Part shown: positions 35,239-46,495 of the stretch, in pieces
Layout of the letters: every line of letters begins with the position of its first letter
How positions within the stretch are numbered: position 1 is the first letter of the stretch
Origin: Pseudomonas citrullilanati
GTDB lineage: Bacteria > Pseudomonadota > Gammaproteobacteria > Pseudomonadales > Pseudomonadaceae
Direction of reading: 5' to 3'
Length of the DNA stretch: 64,000 bases
Assembly: GCF_030580855.1 (NCBI RefSeq)
Contig: NZ_JAUQOP010000029.1
Coordinates: 1 to 64,000 of the forward strand
Made by a program: the position numbers and the translations under genes
Notes under the pieces: generated by a model
What the model was told of the DNA's origin: nothing
What the model saw: only the letters and a program-made list of their open reading frames with translations
Databases searched by the model: none

Positions 35239-37137
35239 TCAGCGGCCCAGCAACTGCAACCGCTGGCGCACCGCCGCTTCGATCCCGGCTTCGTCCAGGC
35301 CGCATTCGGCGAGCATCTGGGCAGGCTTGGCGTGCTCGACGTAGATGTCCGGCAGGCCCAGGTGCAGGACCGGCTTGAGCAGGTTTTCCCGGGCCAGGAA
35401 CTCGCTGACCGCCGCGCCGGCACCGCCCATGATGGCGTTTTCCTCGATGGTCACCAACAGCTCGTGCTGGGCTGCCATCTCGCGCACCAGGGCTTCATCC
35501 AGCGGTTTGACGAAGCGCATGTCCACCACCGTGGCGTCCAGGGTTTGCGCGACCTTGAGGGCGTCGGCCAGTTGTACGCCGAACACCAGCAGGGCCGTCT
35601 GCTTGCCTTGGCGGCGAATCACGCCCTTGCCGATCTCGATGGGGTCGAGGTTGGCCTCGATGGTCGCGTTCGGGCCGGTGCCGCGGGGATAGCGCACCGC
35701 CGCCGGGCCGTTGAACAGGTGGCCGGTGGTGAGCATCTTGCGCAGCTCGTTCTCATCGCTCGGGGTCATCACCAGCATGCCAGGGATGCAGCGCAGGAAC
35801 GACAGGTCGAAGCTGCCGGCGTGGGTCGGGCCGTCTTCGCCCACCAGGCCGGCGCGGTCGATGGCGAACAGCACGTCGAGGTTCTGCACCGCCACGTCAT
35901 GCACCAACTGGTCGTAGCCGCGTTGCAGGAAGGTCGAATAGATCGCCACCACCGGTTTCGCGCCTTCGCAGGCCATGCCGGCGGCGAGGGTCACGGCGTG
36001 CTGCTCGGCAATCGCCACGTCGAAATAGCGCTGCGGGTAGCGTTCGCTGAAGGCCACCAGGTCCGAGCCTTCCTTCATCGCCGGGGTAATGCCCACCAGA
36101 CGCGGGTCGGCGGCGGCCATGTCGCACAGCCATTGTCCGAACACGCCGGAGTACTTCGGCCCGCCGGCCTTTTTCGGAGCGGCGGCCGGGGCGTCCAGGG
36201 GTTCGAGCTTGGTGATGGCGTGGTAGCCGATCGGGTCGACTTCCGCCGGGGCGAAGCCCTTGCCCTTCTTGGTGACCACGTGCAGGAACTGCGGGCCCTT
36301 GAGGTCACGCATGTTGCGCAGGGTGGCGATCAGCGTAGGCAGGTCGTGGCCGTCGATGGGGCCGATGTAGTTCCAGCCCAGTTCCTCGAACAGCGTGCCG
36401 GGCACCAGCATGCCCTTGGCGTATTCCTCGGTGCGACGGGCGATTTCCCAGGCGCCGGGCAGGCGCGACAGGACCTTCTTGCTGCCTTCGCGCATGCTGG
36501 CGTAGGTGCGGCTGGAGAGGATCTTCGCCAGGTAGTTGGACAGGCCGCCGACGTTGCGCGAGATCGACATGTCGTTGTCGTTGAGGATCACCAGCATGTT
36601 GGCGTTGACTTCCGGCGCATGGTTCAGCGCCTCGAACGCCATGCCGGCCGTCAGCGCGCCGTCACCGATCACGGCAATGGCCTTGCGGTCGCTGTTCTGC
36701 AGGCGGGCGGCAATCGCCATGCCCAGGGCGGCGCTGATGGAGGTGCTGGAGTGGCCGACGCCGAAGGTGTCGTATTCGCTCTCGGAGCGGCGCGGGAAGG
36801 CCGCCACGCCGTCCTTCTGGCGCAAGGTGCCCATGCGCTCGCGGCGACCGGTGAGGATCTTGTGCGGGTAAGCCTGGTGACCGACGTCCCACACCAACCG
36901 GTCGTCCGGGGTGTCGAACACGTAGTGCAAGGCGATCGTCAGCTCGATGACGCCCAGGCCGGCTCCGAAGTGCCCACCGGTCTGGCCGACCGTGTAGAGC
37001 AGTTCCAGGCGCAATTCATCGGCCAGGGTTTCCAGCTCGGCTTCACCCAACCGACGCAGGCCGTCCGGCGTGTTGGCGCGGTCCAGCAGGGGCGTGGTCG
37101 GGCGTTTGCGGGGAATCTCTTGAAACGTCGTGGGCAT
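35239..37137 (-). CDS. dxs: 1-deoxy-D-xylulose-5-phosphate synthase
   Basis: A 632-residue thiamine-diphosphate enzyme making DXP for isoprenoids. It shows [45 protein letters not shown], the ThDP motif [15 protein letters not shown] ... NDNDMSIS, then the pyrimidine domain with [17 protein letters not shown] and the C-terminal transketolase domain. Full length. It is downstream of xseB-ispA on the same strand, the conserved xseB-ispA-dxs order. Confidence 0.97.
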   Translation of the reverse strand: MPTTFQEIPRKRPTTPLLDRANTPDGLRRLGEAELETLADELRLELLYTVGQTGGHFGAGLGVIELTIALHYVFDTPDDRLVWDVGHQAYPHKILTGRRERMGTLRQKDGVAAFPRRSESEYDTFGVGHSSTSISAALGMAIAARLQNSDRKAIAVIGDGALTAGMAFEALNHAPEVNANMLVILNDNDMSISRNVGGLSNYLAKILSSRTYASMREGSKKVLSRLPGAWEIARRTEEYAKGMLVPGTLFEELGWNYIGPIDGHDLPTLIATLRNMRDLKGPQFLHVVTKKGKGFAPAEVDPIGYHAITKLEPLDAPAAAPKKAGGPKYSGVFGQWLCDMAAADPRLVGITPAMKEGSDLVAFSERYPQRYFDVAIAEQHAVTLAAGMACEGAKPVVAIYSTFLQRGYDQLVHDVAVQNLDVLFAIDRAGLVGEDGPTHAGSFDLSFLRCIPGMLVMTPSDENELRKMLTTGHLFNGPAAVRYPRGTGPNATIEANLDPIEIGKGVIRRQGKQTALLVFGVQLADALKVAQTLDATVVDMRFVKPLDEALVREMAAQHELLVTIEENAIMGGAGAAVSEFLARENLLKPVLHLGLPDIYVEHAKPAQMLAECGLDEAGIEAAVRQRLQLLGR

Positions 37138-37250
37138 CAGGCGAATCGTTATAGGTATAGAAAGAGGCGGCAGTTTACCTTATGCATCGCAAGCTGCCCA
37201 CGCGTTGGCCGGAACTTGGCCGATACGCAGTCTGAAGGGTTGACCCCGTG

Positions 37251-38138
37251 TCAGCTGCGTCGTTCGACGATATAGCGCGCCAGGTCACGCAACGGCTCGG
37301 CCGCCGCGTCAAAGGGTCGCAGCGCGGCCAGGGCCTGGTCGCGCAGTTCCAGGGCGTAGGCCTTGGCGGCGTCGAGGCCGAGCAGGGCCGGGTAGGTCGG
37401 CTTGTCGCGGGCGATGTCGGCGCCCTGGCGCTTGCCGAGGGTCTGGGTATCGCTTTCGACGTCGAGGATGTCGTCCTGCACCTGGAACGCCAGGCCAATG
37501 GCCCGGGCGTAGGCTTGCAAGGCCTGCAACTGCTCCGGCGTGGCCCGGCCGCTGGCGAGGGCGCCCAACTTGACGCTGGCCTCGATCAGGGCGCCGGTCT
37601 TGTGCCGGTGCATGTATTCCAGCGCACCCTGGTCCAGCTTCAGGCCGACCGAGCCGAGGTCGATGGCCTGGCCGCCGACCATCCCGGCCGGGCCAGCCGC
37701 CAGCGCCAGGGCACTGACCATGTCCAGGCGGATCTGCGCGGGGCAATCGCTCAAGGCGGGGTCGAGCAGGGCACTGAAGGCCAGGCTCTGCAAGCCGTCG
37801 CCGGCGAGGATTGCGCAGGCTTCGTCGAATTGCTTGTGGGTGGTGGGCTGGCCGCGACGCAGGTCGTCGTCGTCCATGGCCGGCAGGTCATCGTGGACCA
37901 GCGAGTAGGCGTGGATCAGTTCCACCGCGCACGCCGCGCCATTGGCCTGTGAAGCCTGGCCGCCCAAGGCCTCGCAGGCGGCATAGGCCAGCAGCGGGCG
38001 GACACGCTTGCCGCCGTTCATCACGCTGTAGCGCATGGCCTCGTACAACCGCGCCAGCTCCGGGCCCGGGGCGTTGAACAAGGTGTCCAATGCAGCATTG
38101 ACCCGGGCCTGGCTGCTGGCCTGATAGGCGGCGATCAT
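37251..38138 (-). CDS. ispA: (2E,6E)-farnesyl diphosphate synthase
   Basis: A 295-residue short-chain prenyltransferase. It has the first Asp-rich motif [14 protein letters not shown] and the second DDILDVESD, plus [17 protein letters not shown] near residue 43. It condenses IPP with DMAPP and GPP. The ATG overlaps the xseB stop by 4 bases; dxs follows 113 bases on, supplying the precursor pathway. Confidence 0.96.
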   Translation of the reverse strand: MIAAYQASSQARVNAALDTLFNAPGPELARLYEAMRYSVMNGGKRVRPLLAYAACEALGGQASQANGAACAVELIHAYSLVHDDLPAMDDDDLRRGQPTTHKQFDEACAILAGDGLQSLAFSALLDPALSDCPAQIRLDMVSALALAAGPAGMVGGQAIDLGSVGLKLDQGALEYMHRHKTGALIEASVKLGALASGRATPEQLQALQAYARAIGLAFQVQDDILDVESDTQTLGKRQGADIARDKPTYPALLGLDAAKAYALELRDQALAALRPFDAAAEPLRDLARYIVERRS

Positions 38139-38377
38139 TCAGGCTGTTCCGCGTCGAAAGGCTCTTCGGTCAGTTCACCGTCGCGCTCGAGCAGCAGTTG
38201 CACCTTCTGCTCGGCCTGGGCCAGCGCCGCCTGGCAGTCGCGAGTCAAGCCGATGCCCTGCTCGAAGGCGGCCAGCGAGTCTTCCAGCGACAGTTCGCCG
38301 TTCTCCAGCCGTTCGACCAGCGTTTGCAGGTCGGCCAGAGATTGTTCGAAATCCAGTGCAGCTTTTTTGCGGGCCAT
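38135..38377 (-). CDS. xseB: exodeoxyribonuclease VII small subunit
   Basis: An 80-residue all-helical subunit that binds XseA. The core is [33 protein letters not shown], the family hallmark. Length is typical. It is the first gene of the xseB-ispA-dxs run; its promoter should lie upstream in 38378-38500. Confidence 0.95.
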   Translation of the reverse strand: MARKKAALDFEQSLADLQTLVERLENGELSLEDSLAAFEQGIGLTRDCQAALAQAEQKVQLLLERDGELTEEPFDAEQPE

Positions 38378-38458
38378 GGCGGCTATTCCGGTTGACTGTT
38401 AAACCGGCGCGACACTAGCAGACATGGGGGGTTGGGGCAAATCAGGACCTGCCGCTCT

Positions 38459-38486
38459 CGTGGCGAGGGAGCAAGCTCCGTCGCCA
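38459..38486. repeat. short family B-like hairpin
   Basis: GTGGCGAGGGAGCAAGCTCC followed by GTCGCCAC folds into one hairpin. It looks like a shortened relative of family B, upstream of xseB. Confidence 0.6.
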
Positions 38487-38518
38487 CGGGATTGCGCCAA
38501 ATTCAAGTCAGTTTTCGT

Positions 38519-38562
38519 ATTCGGCTCATTGGGTGAGCCGAATAAACCCTCAATTCGGCTCA
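38519..38562. promoter_or_regulatory. triple ATTCGGCTCA element
   Basis: ATTCGGCTCA at 38519-38528 is inverted as TGAGCCGAAT at 38534-38543 across TTGGG and repeated directly at 38553-38562. All three are perfect 10-mers. It lies in the divergent region between xseB and the mag operon, about 50 bases before the candidate mag -35, as an activator or repressor site might. Confidence 0.5.
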
Positions 38563-38610
38563 CGCACGCCTCAGTACGTGATTTCCCACACAGAATCGCG
38601 CGTTCCCCGA

Positions 38611-38639
38611 TTGTGAATTATTGGCCGAATCGCTAACCT
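38611..38639 (+). promoter_or_regulatory. candidate sigma-70 promoter of mag operon
   Basis: TTGTGA and TAACCT are spaced 17 bases apart. Transcription from about 38646 would leave a leader of roughly 105 bases before the first gene. Confidence 0.4.
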
Positions 38640-38702
38640 TCGCGCCATCTACAGCCCCCGTATGGCGGGCGTTCGGACGAAACCTGATAAATGACGAAAA
38701 AT

Positions 38703-38719
38703 GCGCCGGGGAAGGGCGC
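38703..38719 (+). promoter_or_regulatory. GGA-loop hairpin in mag leader (Rsm-type candidate)
   Basis: GCGCC and GGCGC pair around the loop GGGGAAG, exposing a GGA 39 bases before the ATG; the ribosome-binding site AGGAGG follows. CsrA/RsmA-family proteins bind such loops. The flanking bases differ from the full ANGGA consensus, so this is tentative. Confidence 0.3.
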
Positions 38720-38750
38720 CAGGTTGCGTTGTGCATGGCAGGAGGCATAC

Positions 38751-39539
38751 ATGCGTTCCCTTTCACTGTTGATCGCGTTGGTGGTCGCGCCCCTGGCGTG
38801 GGCGGAGCCTTCGGCGCAGATGTCCGAGCCGGTGGGCGGCTGGCGCTACAGTGGCCTGCTCGACCGCACCGAAAACCCCCAGGTCGCCTACCCCACGCCC
38901 CCCATCGACCGGGGCGTACAGCGCAACCGCACGATGATCGAAGGCCAGATCAAGGCCATGGGCACGATGCGCCAGCCCCACAGCCTGGCGGTCAACGGCA
39001 ATCCCCTGAACCTCTACACCGACGACGAGGGGCGTTTCGCCCGGCCGTATGCGTTCGGCGCCGGTTCCAACAGCGTCGAGGTGCGCAGCTCCGAGGGCAA
39101 GTCCCTCAAGCGGGTGCAGTTCTACGAAGCCAACCACCTGCGCACGCCGGCGCAGATCCGCGTCGTGCTGGGCTGGGACGACCCCAAGGCCGAGCTGGAC
39201 CTGCATATCGTCACACCGGACGGCCAACATGCGTTCTTCGGCCAGCCTGCGCTGAGCAATGGTGGCGGCCTGGACCCGGACGGCGTCGATGGCCCCGGCC
39301 CGGAAATGTTCACCATGACCGCGCCGATGCATGGCACCTACCTGGTCTACGTGAACTACTGGGGCAACTACGGCAGCGAAGGCTACAACTTCGACGAAGG
39401 CAGCAACCAGAACGAGGTGATTACCTCGCAGATCAACCTGGTGCTCAACGAAAACACCGTCGATGAAAAACGCGAGACCTTTGTCGTGCCCCTGCGCGCC
39501 ATTGGCGATCTATTGCTGGTCAAGACTTTCAACTACTGA
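38751..39539 (+). CDS. magA: DUF2135 exported protein, first gene of alpha-2-macroglobulin operon
   Basis: A 262-residue secreted or periplasmic protein with a signal peptide (LSLLIALVVAPLAWAEP). The domain includes VNGNPLNLYTDDEGRFARPY, SNSVEVRSSEG, RVVLGWDDPKAELDLHIVTPDGQ and GTYLVYVNYWGNYG, which I assign to DUF2135 (YfaP-like). AGGAGG precedes the ATG. It is a paralogue of the last gene of the operon, with which it shares motif order throughout. It probably forms part of the inner-membrane/periplasmic complex around the macroglobulin. Confidence 0.86.
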   Translation: MRSLSLLIALVVAPLAWAEPSAQMSEPVGGWRYSGLLDRTENPQVAYPTPPIDRGVQRNRTMIEGQIKAMGTMRQPHSLAVNGNPLNLYTDDEGRFARPYAFGAGSNSVEVRSSEGKSLKRVQFYEANHLRTPAQIRVVLGWDDPKAELDLHIVTPDGQHAFFGQPALSNGGGLDPDGVDGPGPEMFTMTAPMHGTYLVYVNYWGNYGSEGYNFDEGSNQNEVITSQINLVLNENTVDEKRETFVVPLRAIGDLLLVKTFNY

Positions 39540-39572
39540 TTCCGCTCCACGGATGAACAGGCCCTTGTGAAT

Positions 39573-41282
39573 ATGAGCGACAACACTGCTTCCCCGACCA
39601 CTGCGACAGCTGTCGCCAAACCTGCGCGTCGCTGGCCGGCGTTGCTGATCGGGCTGTGCCTGGTGGCCGGTGTAGCCGCCGGGTTGGGCTGGTTCATGCA
39701 CAAGCCCAAGGCACCGCCCACGGCGCTGGCCCTGGAGAAACTCGGCCTGGATCGTCCCGACGGCTTGCTCGAGGCCCATTCCCTGAGCCAGTTGCCCAAG
39801 GACCTGCTGGCGGTGCCGTTCCTCAAGGCCACGCTCACCGAGGACTTCGTCTTCTATTACGAGGCCCACGCCGACCGCCTCGGGCTGATCGGCAGCCTGC
39901 GCCGGATCATCTACGAACATGACCTCAAGCTGCAGGACAGCCTGATCGAGGAGCTGTTCGACCAACCCACCGATGTCGCGTTGTGGCGCGGTGCCGATGG
40001 TCGCCTCAAGGACTTCCTGCTGGTGATGGATCGCGGCGGCCTGGCCAAGGTGCTCGAACCGCTGGCCAAGGTCGCCCTGGACGATATGCAATTGAGCAAG
40101 CTCAGCGACCTGCGGGTCGGTGGCGACGATGTCGCGCTCTACCAGCTGTCCTACAACGCCAGCAAATCCCTGGTGTTCGCTTCCCATGGCGACAAGCTGG
40201 TGGTGCTATCCAACCCGTCCAAGCTCTACGACCCGGCCAACGGCCCCTCGCAAGAACATGGCAGCGTATCGACCACGGCGCTGGCGGCGCTGCTCAACGG
40301 CGACAAGCTGTTCCCCGAAGCCTTCGGCCTGCCGCCCAAGGCGCCGGAGGTCAAGCAACGCATTTCGGTCAACGCCAGCGTGCTTGCCATGGGCTACCAG
40401 CGATTCATCCCGAACTTCGCCGGGCTGCGCTTCGACATGGACGACAAGGGCTGGCACAGCTTCCTGGCCCTGGACGAGCAGGAAAACCAACCGGACTTCG
40501 ACTTCAAGCCGATCTGGCAGGCCATGCCCATGGGCGCCAGCGCCTGCGTGGCCTTGCCCCTGGCGGCGGCAGCGCAGAAACCGCTGCTGGTGAAACTCGG
40601 CGCCGAGGAAAAAACCGCCCAGGCCATGGTCGGCCACGTGACCGGCGCGGCCGGCCTGTGCTGGTACGCCGATTCGCGGCTGTACACGCCCCTGCTGGTG
40701 GCGAGCCTGAACGAAGACGACGGCAAGCTCGACGCCGACCTGGGCAACCTGTTCGGCTCGATGGTCGGTGCCTACGAAAACAACGTCGCCGAACACGCCT
40801 TCCCGGTGGTCGAAAAGCAGGAAGGTTCGATGCACCAATGGCAGCGGCAGGTGAGTTCCAACTTCGGTCCGTACCTGGCCAAGGATTCGCTGCAGCCGGA
40901 GTCCATCACCGGCAAGGCGTTCATGCGGGTCAGCCTGGCGCGCCACGGTTCGACCCTGCTGTTTTCCCTCGACGACAAACTCGTGGACAAGGCCCTCGGC
41001 ACCCTCGACAAGCGCTTCCCGCCGATGGCCGACGTGGTGCCCAAGGACCTGCTGATGCCGATCTACTTCGGCCCGGACTCGATCGCGCAGTTGATGCAGC
41101 ACGAAACCCTCGACAGCCTGCCCCAGGACATGGAACCGGTGTTCTACAACGCCGCGCAGACCTACCTGATCCCGAAACTGCGCACCCTCGGCGGCTACGG
41201 CAAGTACGCCCTGACGTTGCCGGCCGGCAGCGAGCCTGACGGTCACTGGCAGTGGCTGCCGCTGGAATGGAAAGCGCTGTGA
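39573..41282 (+). CDS. magB: DUF2138 membrane-anchored protein (YfaA-like)
   Basis: A 569-residue protein with a cytoplasmic N-terminal tail and a single span ([21 protein letters not shown], about 21-41), then a large periplasmic domain. The E. coli YfaA/DUF2138 family has the same size and plan. [27 protein letters not shown] follows the anchor. The ATG at 39573 or a GTG two codons earlier could start it; neither has a strong ribosome-binding site. Its stop overlaps the DUF1175 gene. It may anchor the macroglobulin complex to the inner membrane. Confidence 0.82.
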   Translation: MSDNTASPTTATAVAKPARRWPALLIGLCLVAGVAAGLGWFMHKPKAPPTALALEKLGLDRPDGLLEAHSLSQLPKDLLAVPFLKATLTEDFVFYYEAHADRLGLIGSLRRIIYEHDLKLQDSLIEELFDQPTDVALWRGADGRLKDFLLVMDRGGLAKVLEPLAKVALDDMQLSKLSDLRVGGDDVALYQLSYNASKSLVFASHGDKLVVLSNPSKLYDPANGPSQEHGSVSTTALAALLNGDKLFPEAFGLPPKAPEVKQRISVNASVLAMGYQRFIPNFAGLRFDMDDKGWHSFLALDEQENQPDFDFKPIWQAMPMGASACVALPLAAAAQKPLLVKLGAEEKTAQAMVGHVTGAAGLCWYADSRLYTPLLVASLNEDDGKLDADLGNLFGSMVGAYENNVAEHAFPVVEKQEGSMHQWQRQVSSNFGPYLAKDSLQPESITGKAFMRVSLARHGSTLLFSLDDKLVDKALGTLDKRFPPMADVVPKDLLMPIYFGPDSIAQLMQHETLDSLPQDMEPVFYNAAQTYLIPKLRTLGGYGKYALTLPAGSEPDGHWQWLPLEWKAL

Positions 41283-41929
41283 CAGCACGGATGCGCAATC
41301 CCCGCGCCTGGACATTGCTGCTGGCGCTGCTGCTGGCTGGCCGGGCGCTTGCCGTCGAGGCGCCGGCGCTGGATGTGGAACAGTCCAAGGTCTTTCGCGC
41401 CTGGTTCGTGCGTATCGCCCAGGAGCAGTTGACCCGGGGCCCGAGCCCGCGCTGGTACCAGCAGGACTGTGCCGGGCTGGTGCGCTTCGCCGCCAACGAG
41501 GCGCTGAAGGTCCACGACGACAAGTGGCTGCGCAGCAATGGCCTGTCCAACCGCTACCTGCCGCCGGAACTGCCGTTGAGCGATGCCCAGCGCCGTCTCG
41601 CCCAGCAATGGCAGCAGGGCGGCGGCAAGGTCGGGCCCTACGTCAACGCCATCAAGCTGATCCAGTTCAACAGTCGCCTGGTGGGCCGCGATGTCGCCCG
41701 GGCCCGCCCCGGCGACCTGATGTTCTTCGACCAGGGCGATGACCAGCACCTGATGATCTGGATGGGCCGCTACATCGCCTATCACACCGGCACCACAACC
41801 CCTACCGACAACGGCATGCGCTCCGCAAGCCTGCAACAACTCATGAACTGGAAGGACACCCGATGGATACCCGACGCAGCCAACCCCAACTTCATCGGCG
41901 TCTATCGACTCAACTTTCTCTCCCAATGA
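41279..41929 (+). CDS. magC: DUF1175 exported protein with NlpC/P60-like Cys-His pattern
   Basis: A 216-residue protein with a signal peptide ([13 protein letters not shown]). The family (YfaT-like) has no assigned function. The sequence shows DCAGLVRF with Cys64, RPGDLMFF at 143-150, then [15 protein letters not shown] with His157 and His169. This order mirrors the DCSGLV...GDLVFF...HVGIYLG layout of NlpC/P60 cysteine peptidases, so cell-wall peptidase-like activity is plausible. The GTG start overlaps the upstream stop as GTGA; an ATG four codons later is the alternative. The stop overlaps the macroglobulin start. Confidence 0.82.
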   Translation: MTARMRNPRAWTLLLALLLAGRALAVEAPALDVEQSKVFRAWFVRIAQEQLTRGPSPRWYQQDCAGLVRFAANEALKVHDDKWLRSNGLSNRYLPPELPLSDAQRRLAQQWQQGGGKVGPYVNAIKLIQFNSRLVGRDVARARPGDLMFFDQGDDQHLMIWMGRYIAYHTGTTTPTDNGMRSASLQQLMNWKDTRWIPDAANPNFIGVYRLNFLSQ

Positions 41930-44900
41930 CCGGTGCCCGCATGCTGCGCTTGTGTTCGAAACTACCCCTGCTGTTTGCCTTGTTGCTGGCACCTGTCGTC
42001 AATGCCGAAGACACGGTGGAGCCCAGCGGCTACACGCCCGTGGCCGGCGAGAGCTTCTTCCTGCTGGCCGACAGCAGTTTCGCCAGCGATGAACAGGCCA
42101 TGGTTCGCCTCGAAGCGCCGGGCCGCGACTATCGCCGGTTCCGCATGGAGCCCTATGGCGGCGCCGACATCCGCGTCTATCGCATCGACAAGCCACTGGA
42201 CTTCCTCAAGCGCCAGAAGAACCTGCACCGTGTGGTCAGCGACGGCCAGTTCAAGGGCGAAGGCCTGTCGAACACCCTCGCGTACCTGTGGGACAACTGG
42301 TATCGCAAGTCCCGTCGGGTGATGCAGCGGGCGTTCTCCTACGAGTCTCGCCAGCAAGTGACCGAGGAAGTGCCGGAGCTGAAGATCGGCGACGCCCTGG
42401 TCGCGCCGACGCCGTACGACGCCCCGGCGCAGTTCGCCTTGATCCCGGGCCTGCCGGTGGTCAGCCAGTTCCGTTACCCGCTGTGGCAAGCCAAGCCGAT
42501 CCAGCCGCCTGCCGGCGTCAACCTGGCCGGCTCGTCCAGTGAGTTCGTCAGCGTCGCCCCGGGCAACGTCTACGTGCCGCTGGGCCAGTTGAAGCCGGGC
42601 CTGTACCTGGTGGAAGCGCTGATCGGCAAGTACCGGGCAACCACCATGGTCTTCGTCTCCAACACCGTGGCGGTGAGCAAGATCGCCGGCGACGAGTTGC
42701 TGGTCTGGGCCGCACGCAAGCATGAAGGGCGCTCGGTGCCCAAGGTCAACGTGCTGTGGACCGATGGCCTGGGCGTGATGAGCAGCGGCGCCACCGATGA
42801 GGATGGCCTGCTGCGCCTCAAGCACGTGAGCCCGGAACGTTCGTTCGTCATTGGCGAGGACGAGGAGGGCGGGGTCTTCGTTTCGGAAAACTTCTACTAC
42901 GACAGCGAAATCTACGACACCAAGCTCTATGCCTTCACCGACCGGCCGCTGTACCGGCCGGGGGATTGGGTGTCGCTGAAAATCGTTGGCCGTGAATTCA
43001 AGAACGCCCGTGATTCGGTGCAACCGACGGCCGCCGACGTCAACGTCAGCGTGCTGGACGCCACCGGCACCGCGCTGCAGACCCTGGCCCTGAAACTCGA
43101 TTCCAAGGCCGGTACCCAGGGCCGTTTCCAACTGCCGGAAAACGCTGTCGCCGGCGGCTATGAACTGCGCTTCAGCTACAAGGACCAGCTCTACAGCAGT
43201 GCTTTCCGCGTAGCCGAATACATCAAGCCGCATTTCGAGATCGCCCTGAACCTGGCCAAGCAAGACTACCGCACGGGCGAACCGGTCAAGGGCAACCTCG
43301 TGTTGCTCTACCCGGACGGCAAGCCGGTGGTCAATGCCAAGGTCAGCCTGAGCCTGCGGGCCCAGCAACTGTCGATGGTGGACAACGAACTGCAATACCT
43401 GGGGCAATTCCCGGTGGAACTGACCAGCAGCGAAGTCACCACCGATGACAAGGGCAACGCGACCCTCGACCTGCCGGCCGCCGACAAGCCGAGCCGCTAC
43501 ACCCTCACGGTGTTCGCCAGCGATGGCGCGGCCTATCGGGTCAAGACCACCAAGGAAATCCTGATCGACCGTGGCGCCGCCAACTTCAGCCTGGGCGCTC
43601 GCCAGCGCTTCAGCGCCGTCGGCGAGAAAGTCGCGTTCAGCTACGCCAATGTGGGTGGCAGCGAGCAAAGCAAGGCCGTGACGCCGGGCAGCTATGCCTG
43701 GGTGCGCCTGGAAGACCAGAGCACTGGCGACGGCAAGCTGACGGCCAAGGACAAAGGCTTCAGCCTGACCTTCGACCGGCCCGGCACCTACAACCTGACG
43801 CTCAAGGACGACCACGGCCGGGTCATCGGCGCCACCGCCCATGCGGTCACGGGCGACGGCATCAAGGCGGTGCCGGGCACCGTCGAAATCGTCCTCGATA
43901 AAGCCGAGTACAAGACCGGCGACGAAGCTCTGGCGCTGATCACCTTCCCTGAACCGGTCAGCGATGCACTGCTGTCCCTGGAGCGGGACAAGGTCGAGGC
44001 CACGGCGCTGCTGTCCAAGGGCGGCGACTGGCTGAAGATGGAAAAGCTCAGCGAGACCCAATATCGCGCGCGCATCCCGGTCAAGGAGGCCTTCGCGCCG
44101 AACATGACGTTCTCGGTGCTCTACACCAAGGGCGGCCAGTACAGCTTCCAGAACGCCGGCCTCAAGGTGGCCACGCCACAGATCGACGTTGCCGTGAGCA
44201 CCGACAAGGCCAGCTACCGGCCTGGCGACACGGTCACCGTGGACCTGAGCACCCAGTTCGCCGGCAAGGCGATCCCGGCGCACCTGACCGTCAGCGTGGT
44301 GGACGAAATGGTCTACGCCCTGCAACCGGAAGTGGCGCCGACCATCGACCAGTTCTTCTACCACCCGCGTCGCAACAACGTGCGCACCAGCGCCAGCCTG
44401 TCGTTCATCAGCTACGACGTGGCGTTGCCGGGCAGCCCTGGCGCACCGGGCAAGGCCAACCGCAGCGAGCGGGGCGTCAAAGTGCTGGAACGGCCGCGTC
44501 GTGAAGACGTCGACACCGCCGCCTGGCAGCCTGAGTTGGTCACCGATGCCAGCGGCAAGGCGCGCTTCACCTTCAAGATGCCGGACTCCCTGACCCGCTG
44601 GCGCATCACCGCCCGGGCCATCTCCGACGGCGGCCAGGTCGGCCAGAAGAAGCAATTCATCGCCTCGGAAAAACCGCTGTACCTGAAATGGAGCGGCCCG
44701 ACCCGCTTCCGTACGGGCGACAAGCCGCAACTGGGGCTGTTCGCCTTCAGCCAGGCGGAGAAACCGTTGAAAGCCGAACTGCTGATCCGTTACGCCGGTG
44801 CTGAACAACGGCTGGCGGCGGAGCTCAAGAAAGGCATCAACTACGTGGCGCTGCCGGCCATGGAACTGGGCAACGGCGAACTGAGCGTCCAGCTGCAATT

Positions 44901-46494
44901 GAACGGCGAGACGCAAGACGCCCTGGCCGTGCGCCTGAATGCCACGGGCAGCGGTTGGCAAGTGACCCAGAGCCAGCGTGTCGACGTGGCGAGCGGCGAT
45001 ACCCCGCTGAACCTGCCGGCCGACGCCAGCGATATCCGCCTGCGCCTGGACGACAGCCCGCAAGCGCTGTTCCGTTCGGCCCTGGACGACCTGTTGGGCT
45101 ACCCCTATGGCGGCGTCGAACAGACGGCCAGCCAATTGCTGCCGTTGAGCATCGCCTACCCGAGCCTGGCGTCGAGTCCCCAGACCCGTGACCGCTTGCG
45201 CCTGATCATGCAGAACAGTCGCCTACGCCTGGTGCAGATGGCCGGCCCGTCGGCGAGCTTCACCTGGTGGGGCCTGGACGGCGAGCCGGATGCGTTCCTG
45301 ACCGCCTACGCCTATTACGCCGACTGGTACGCCAGCAAGGCCCTGGACATCAGCCTGCCGCCGGAACACTGGCAGCGCGTGCTGGACGTCTACGCCAAGC
45401 AGGCCGGTGATACGCCGCTGCTGCAGCGAGCCTTGATCCTGTCGTTCGCCAAGCAGATGCAACTGCCGGTGAACACCCTGCTCAGCGGCCTCATGGACGA
45501 CCTGGCCAAAGCCAGCGGCGCTGGCGCCGACAGTGTGATGGACAGCGATGAAGACAGCCTGGTGATGAACGCACCGGACTCGGCCCTGGGCCTGGCGAGC
45601 GCCCGGGTATTGGCCGCATCCCTGGCCAAGCAACTGAAGATGCCGTTGCCAGAGGCGTTCAGTCGCCAGGCAGAAGCCGCGCAACAGCAACTGGCGGTCA
45701 GTTCCACGCCGTTTGCCGAAGCACTGGTCCTGTCGCAGCAAGCGTTCGACCCGGCTCGCGCCAAGGCGCTGCTGGAGCGTGTGCTGCCGCAACAGTCGAC
45801 CCTGGAACGGGCCCTGGCCTTGAGCTGGCTGCAACGCAGCATCGAACAGGCCGCGCCAGCGGTCACCCTGACGCCGGGCGACGGTTGGAAAGCCCGCCAA
45901 GGCGCCACCGGTGAAACCTACTGGCAGTGGCAGGGCGCGCAGGTTCCGACCCAGCTAACCCTCAACGGCGCTCAGGAGCGTCCGCTGCAAGCGGCCCTGA
46001 GCTTCCAGAGCCAGCAAGCGCCCGTGGCGTCGATGGCCGTCTCGATCACCCGGCGCCTGTCGCGCCTGGTGCCGGGCGACGAAGCGTTCACCTTCAAGCT
46101 CGAACCGGTGGGCAACAAGCCGTTGTCCAGCGACAGCCTGTACCTGGATGAAGTGATCATTAACAGCAAGGCACCGACGCCGCTGCGCTACGGCATGCTC
46201 GAAGTGCCGCTGCCGCCGGGCGCCGATGTGGAGCGCACCACCTGGGGCATCCAGTTGGAGGGCAAGGCCGACAGCGAGCCGACGTCCCTGGAGAAAGCGC
46301 GCTTCGAACCGGGCCAGATGGCCTACGCGGTGCCGGTGGATGCCCTCAGCGGCGAACTGCGCCTGCGTCATCTGGTGCGCTTCTCCCAGAAGGGCCAGTT
46401 CAACCTGCCGCCGGTGCGCTTCACCCAGGTCTACGCACCGCAGAATCAGGCGCGGGAACAGAAGCCGGCGCTCGGTCAGGTTACGGTCAACTGA
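41926..46494 (+). CDS. magD: bacterial alpha-2-macroglobulin family protein (YfaS/MagD), thioester-less
   Basis: A 1522-residue exported protein. A signal peptide ([14 protein letters not shown]) is followed by serial macroglobulin (MG) beta-domains. [23 protein letters not shown] marks the MG2-type segment, and [23 protein letters not shown] marks the alpha-2-macroglobulin domain. The helical thioester domain contains [10 protein letters not shown]. There Gly1063 stands where thioester members have Cys (GCVEQ), so no covalent trap can form. Length matches E. coli YfaS and P. aeruginosa MagD (PA4489). The ATG at 41926 overlaps the previous stop as ATGA. Known MagD is a periplasmic protein thought to guard against proteases. 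Confidence 0.93.
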   Translation: MTGARMLRLCSKLPLLFALLLAPVVNAEDTVEPSGYTPVAGESFFLLADSSFASDEQAMVRLEAPGRDYRRFRMEPYGGADIRVYRIDKPLDFLKRQKNLHRVVSDGQFKGEGLSNTLAYLWDNWYRKSRRVMQRAFSYESRQQVTEEVPELKIGDALVAPTPYDAPAQFALIPGLPVVSQFRYPLWQAKPIQPPAGVNLAGSSSEFVSVAPGNVYVPLGQLKPGLYLVEALIGKYRATTMVFVSNTVAVSKIAGDELLVWAARKHEGRSVPKVNVLWTDGLGVMSSGATDEDGLLRLKHVSPERSFVIGEDEEGGVFVSENFYYDSEIYDTKLYAFTDRPLYRPGDWVSLKIVGREFKNARDSVQPTAADVNVSVLDATGTALQTLALKLDSKAGTQGRFQLPENAVAGGYELRFSYKDQLYSSAFRVAEYIKPHFEIALNLAKQDYRTGEPVKGNLVLLYPDGKPVVNAKVSLSLRAQQLSMVDNELQYLGQFPVELTSSEVTTDDKGNATLDLPAADKPSRYTLTVFASDGAAYRVKTTKEILIDRGAANFSLGARQRFSAVGEKVAFSYANVGGSEQSKAVTPGSYAWVRLEDQSTGDGKLTAKDKGFSLTFDRPGTYNLTLKDDHGRVIGATAHAVTGDGIKAVPGTVEIVLDKAEYKTGDEALALITFPEPVSDALLSLERDKVEATALLSKGGDWLKMEKLSETQYRARIPVKEAFAPNMTFSVLYTKGGQYSFQNAGLKVATPQIDVAVSTDKASYRPGDTVTVDLSTQFAGKAIPAHLTVSVVDEMVYALQPEVAPTIDQFFYHPRRNNVRTSASLSFISYDVALPGSPGAPGKANRSERGVKVLERPRREDVDTAAWQPELVTDASGKARFTFKMPDSLTRWRITARAISDGGQVGQKKQFIASEKPLYLKWSGPTRFRTGDKPQLGLFAFSQAEKPLKAELLIRYAGAEQRLAAELKKGINYVALPAMELGNGELSVQLQLNGETQDALAVRLNATGSGWQVTQSQRVDVASGDTPLNLPADASDIRLRLDDSPQALFRSALDDLLGYPYGGVEQTASQLLPLSIAYPSLASSPQTRDRLRLIMQNSRLRLVQMAGPSASFTWWGLDGEPDAFLTAYAYYADWYASKALDISLPPEHWQRVLDVYAKQAGDTPLLQRALILSFAKQMQLPVNTLLSGLMDDLAKASGAGADSVMDSDEDSLVMNAPDSALGLASARVLAASLAKQLKMPLPEAFSRQAEAAQQQLAVSSTPFAEALVLSQQAFDPARAKALLERVLPQQSTLERALALSWLQRSIEQAAPAVTLTPGDGWKARQGATGETYWQWQGAQVPTQLTLNGAQERPLQAALSFQSQQAPVASMAVSITRRLSRLVPGDEAFTFKLEPVGNKPLSSDSLYLDEVIINSKAPTPLRYGMLEVPLPPGADVERTTWGIQLEGKADSEPTSLEKARFEPGQMAYAVPVDALSGELRLRHLVRFSQKGQFNLPPVRFTQVYAPQNQAREQKPALGQVTVN

Positions 46495-46495
46495 C

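Noticed and set aside
35227-37275. 682-codon open frame on the plus strand
   Set aside because: Antisense to dxs; no domain recognisable.
38519-38543. ATTCGGCTCA hairpin as an intrinsic terminator
   Set aside because: No T-run follows on either strand, and both flanking genes point away from it.
41962-45135. 1057-codon open frame on the minus strand
   Set aside because: It lies wholly antisense to the macroglobulin gene and shows the low-complexity His/Arg/Gln/Val composition of a high-GC shadow frame.
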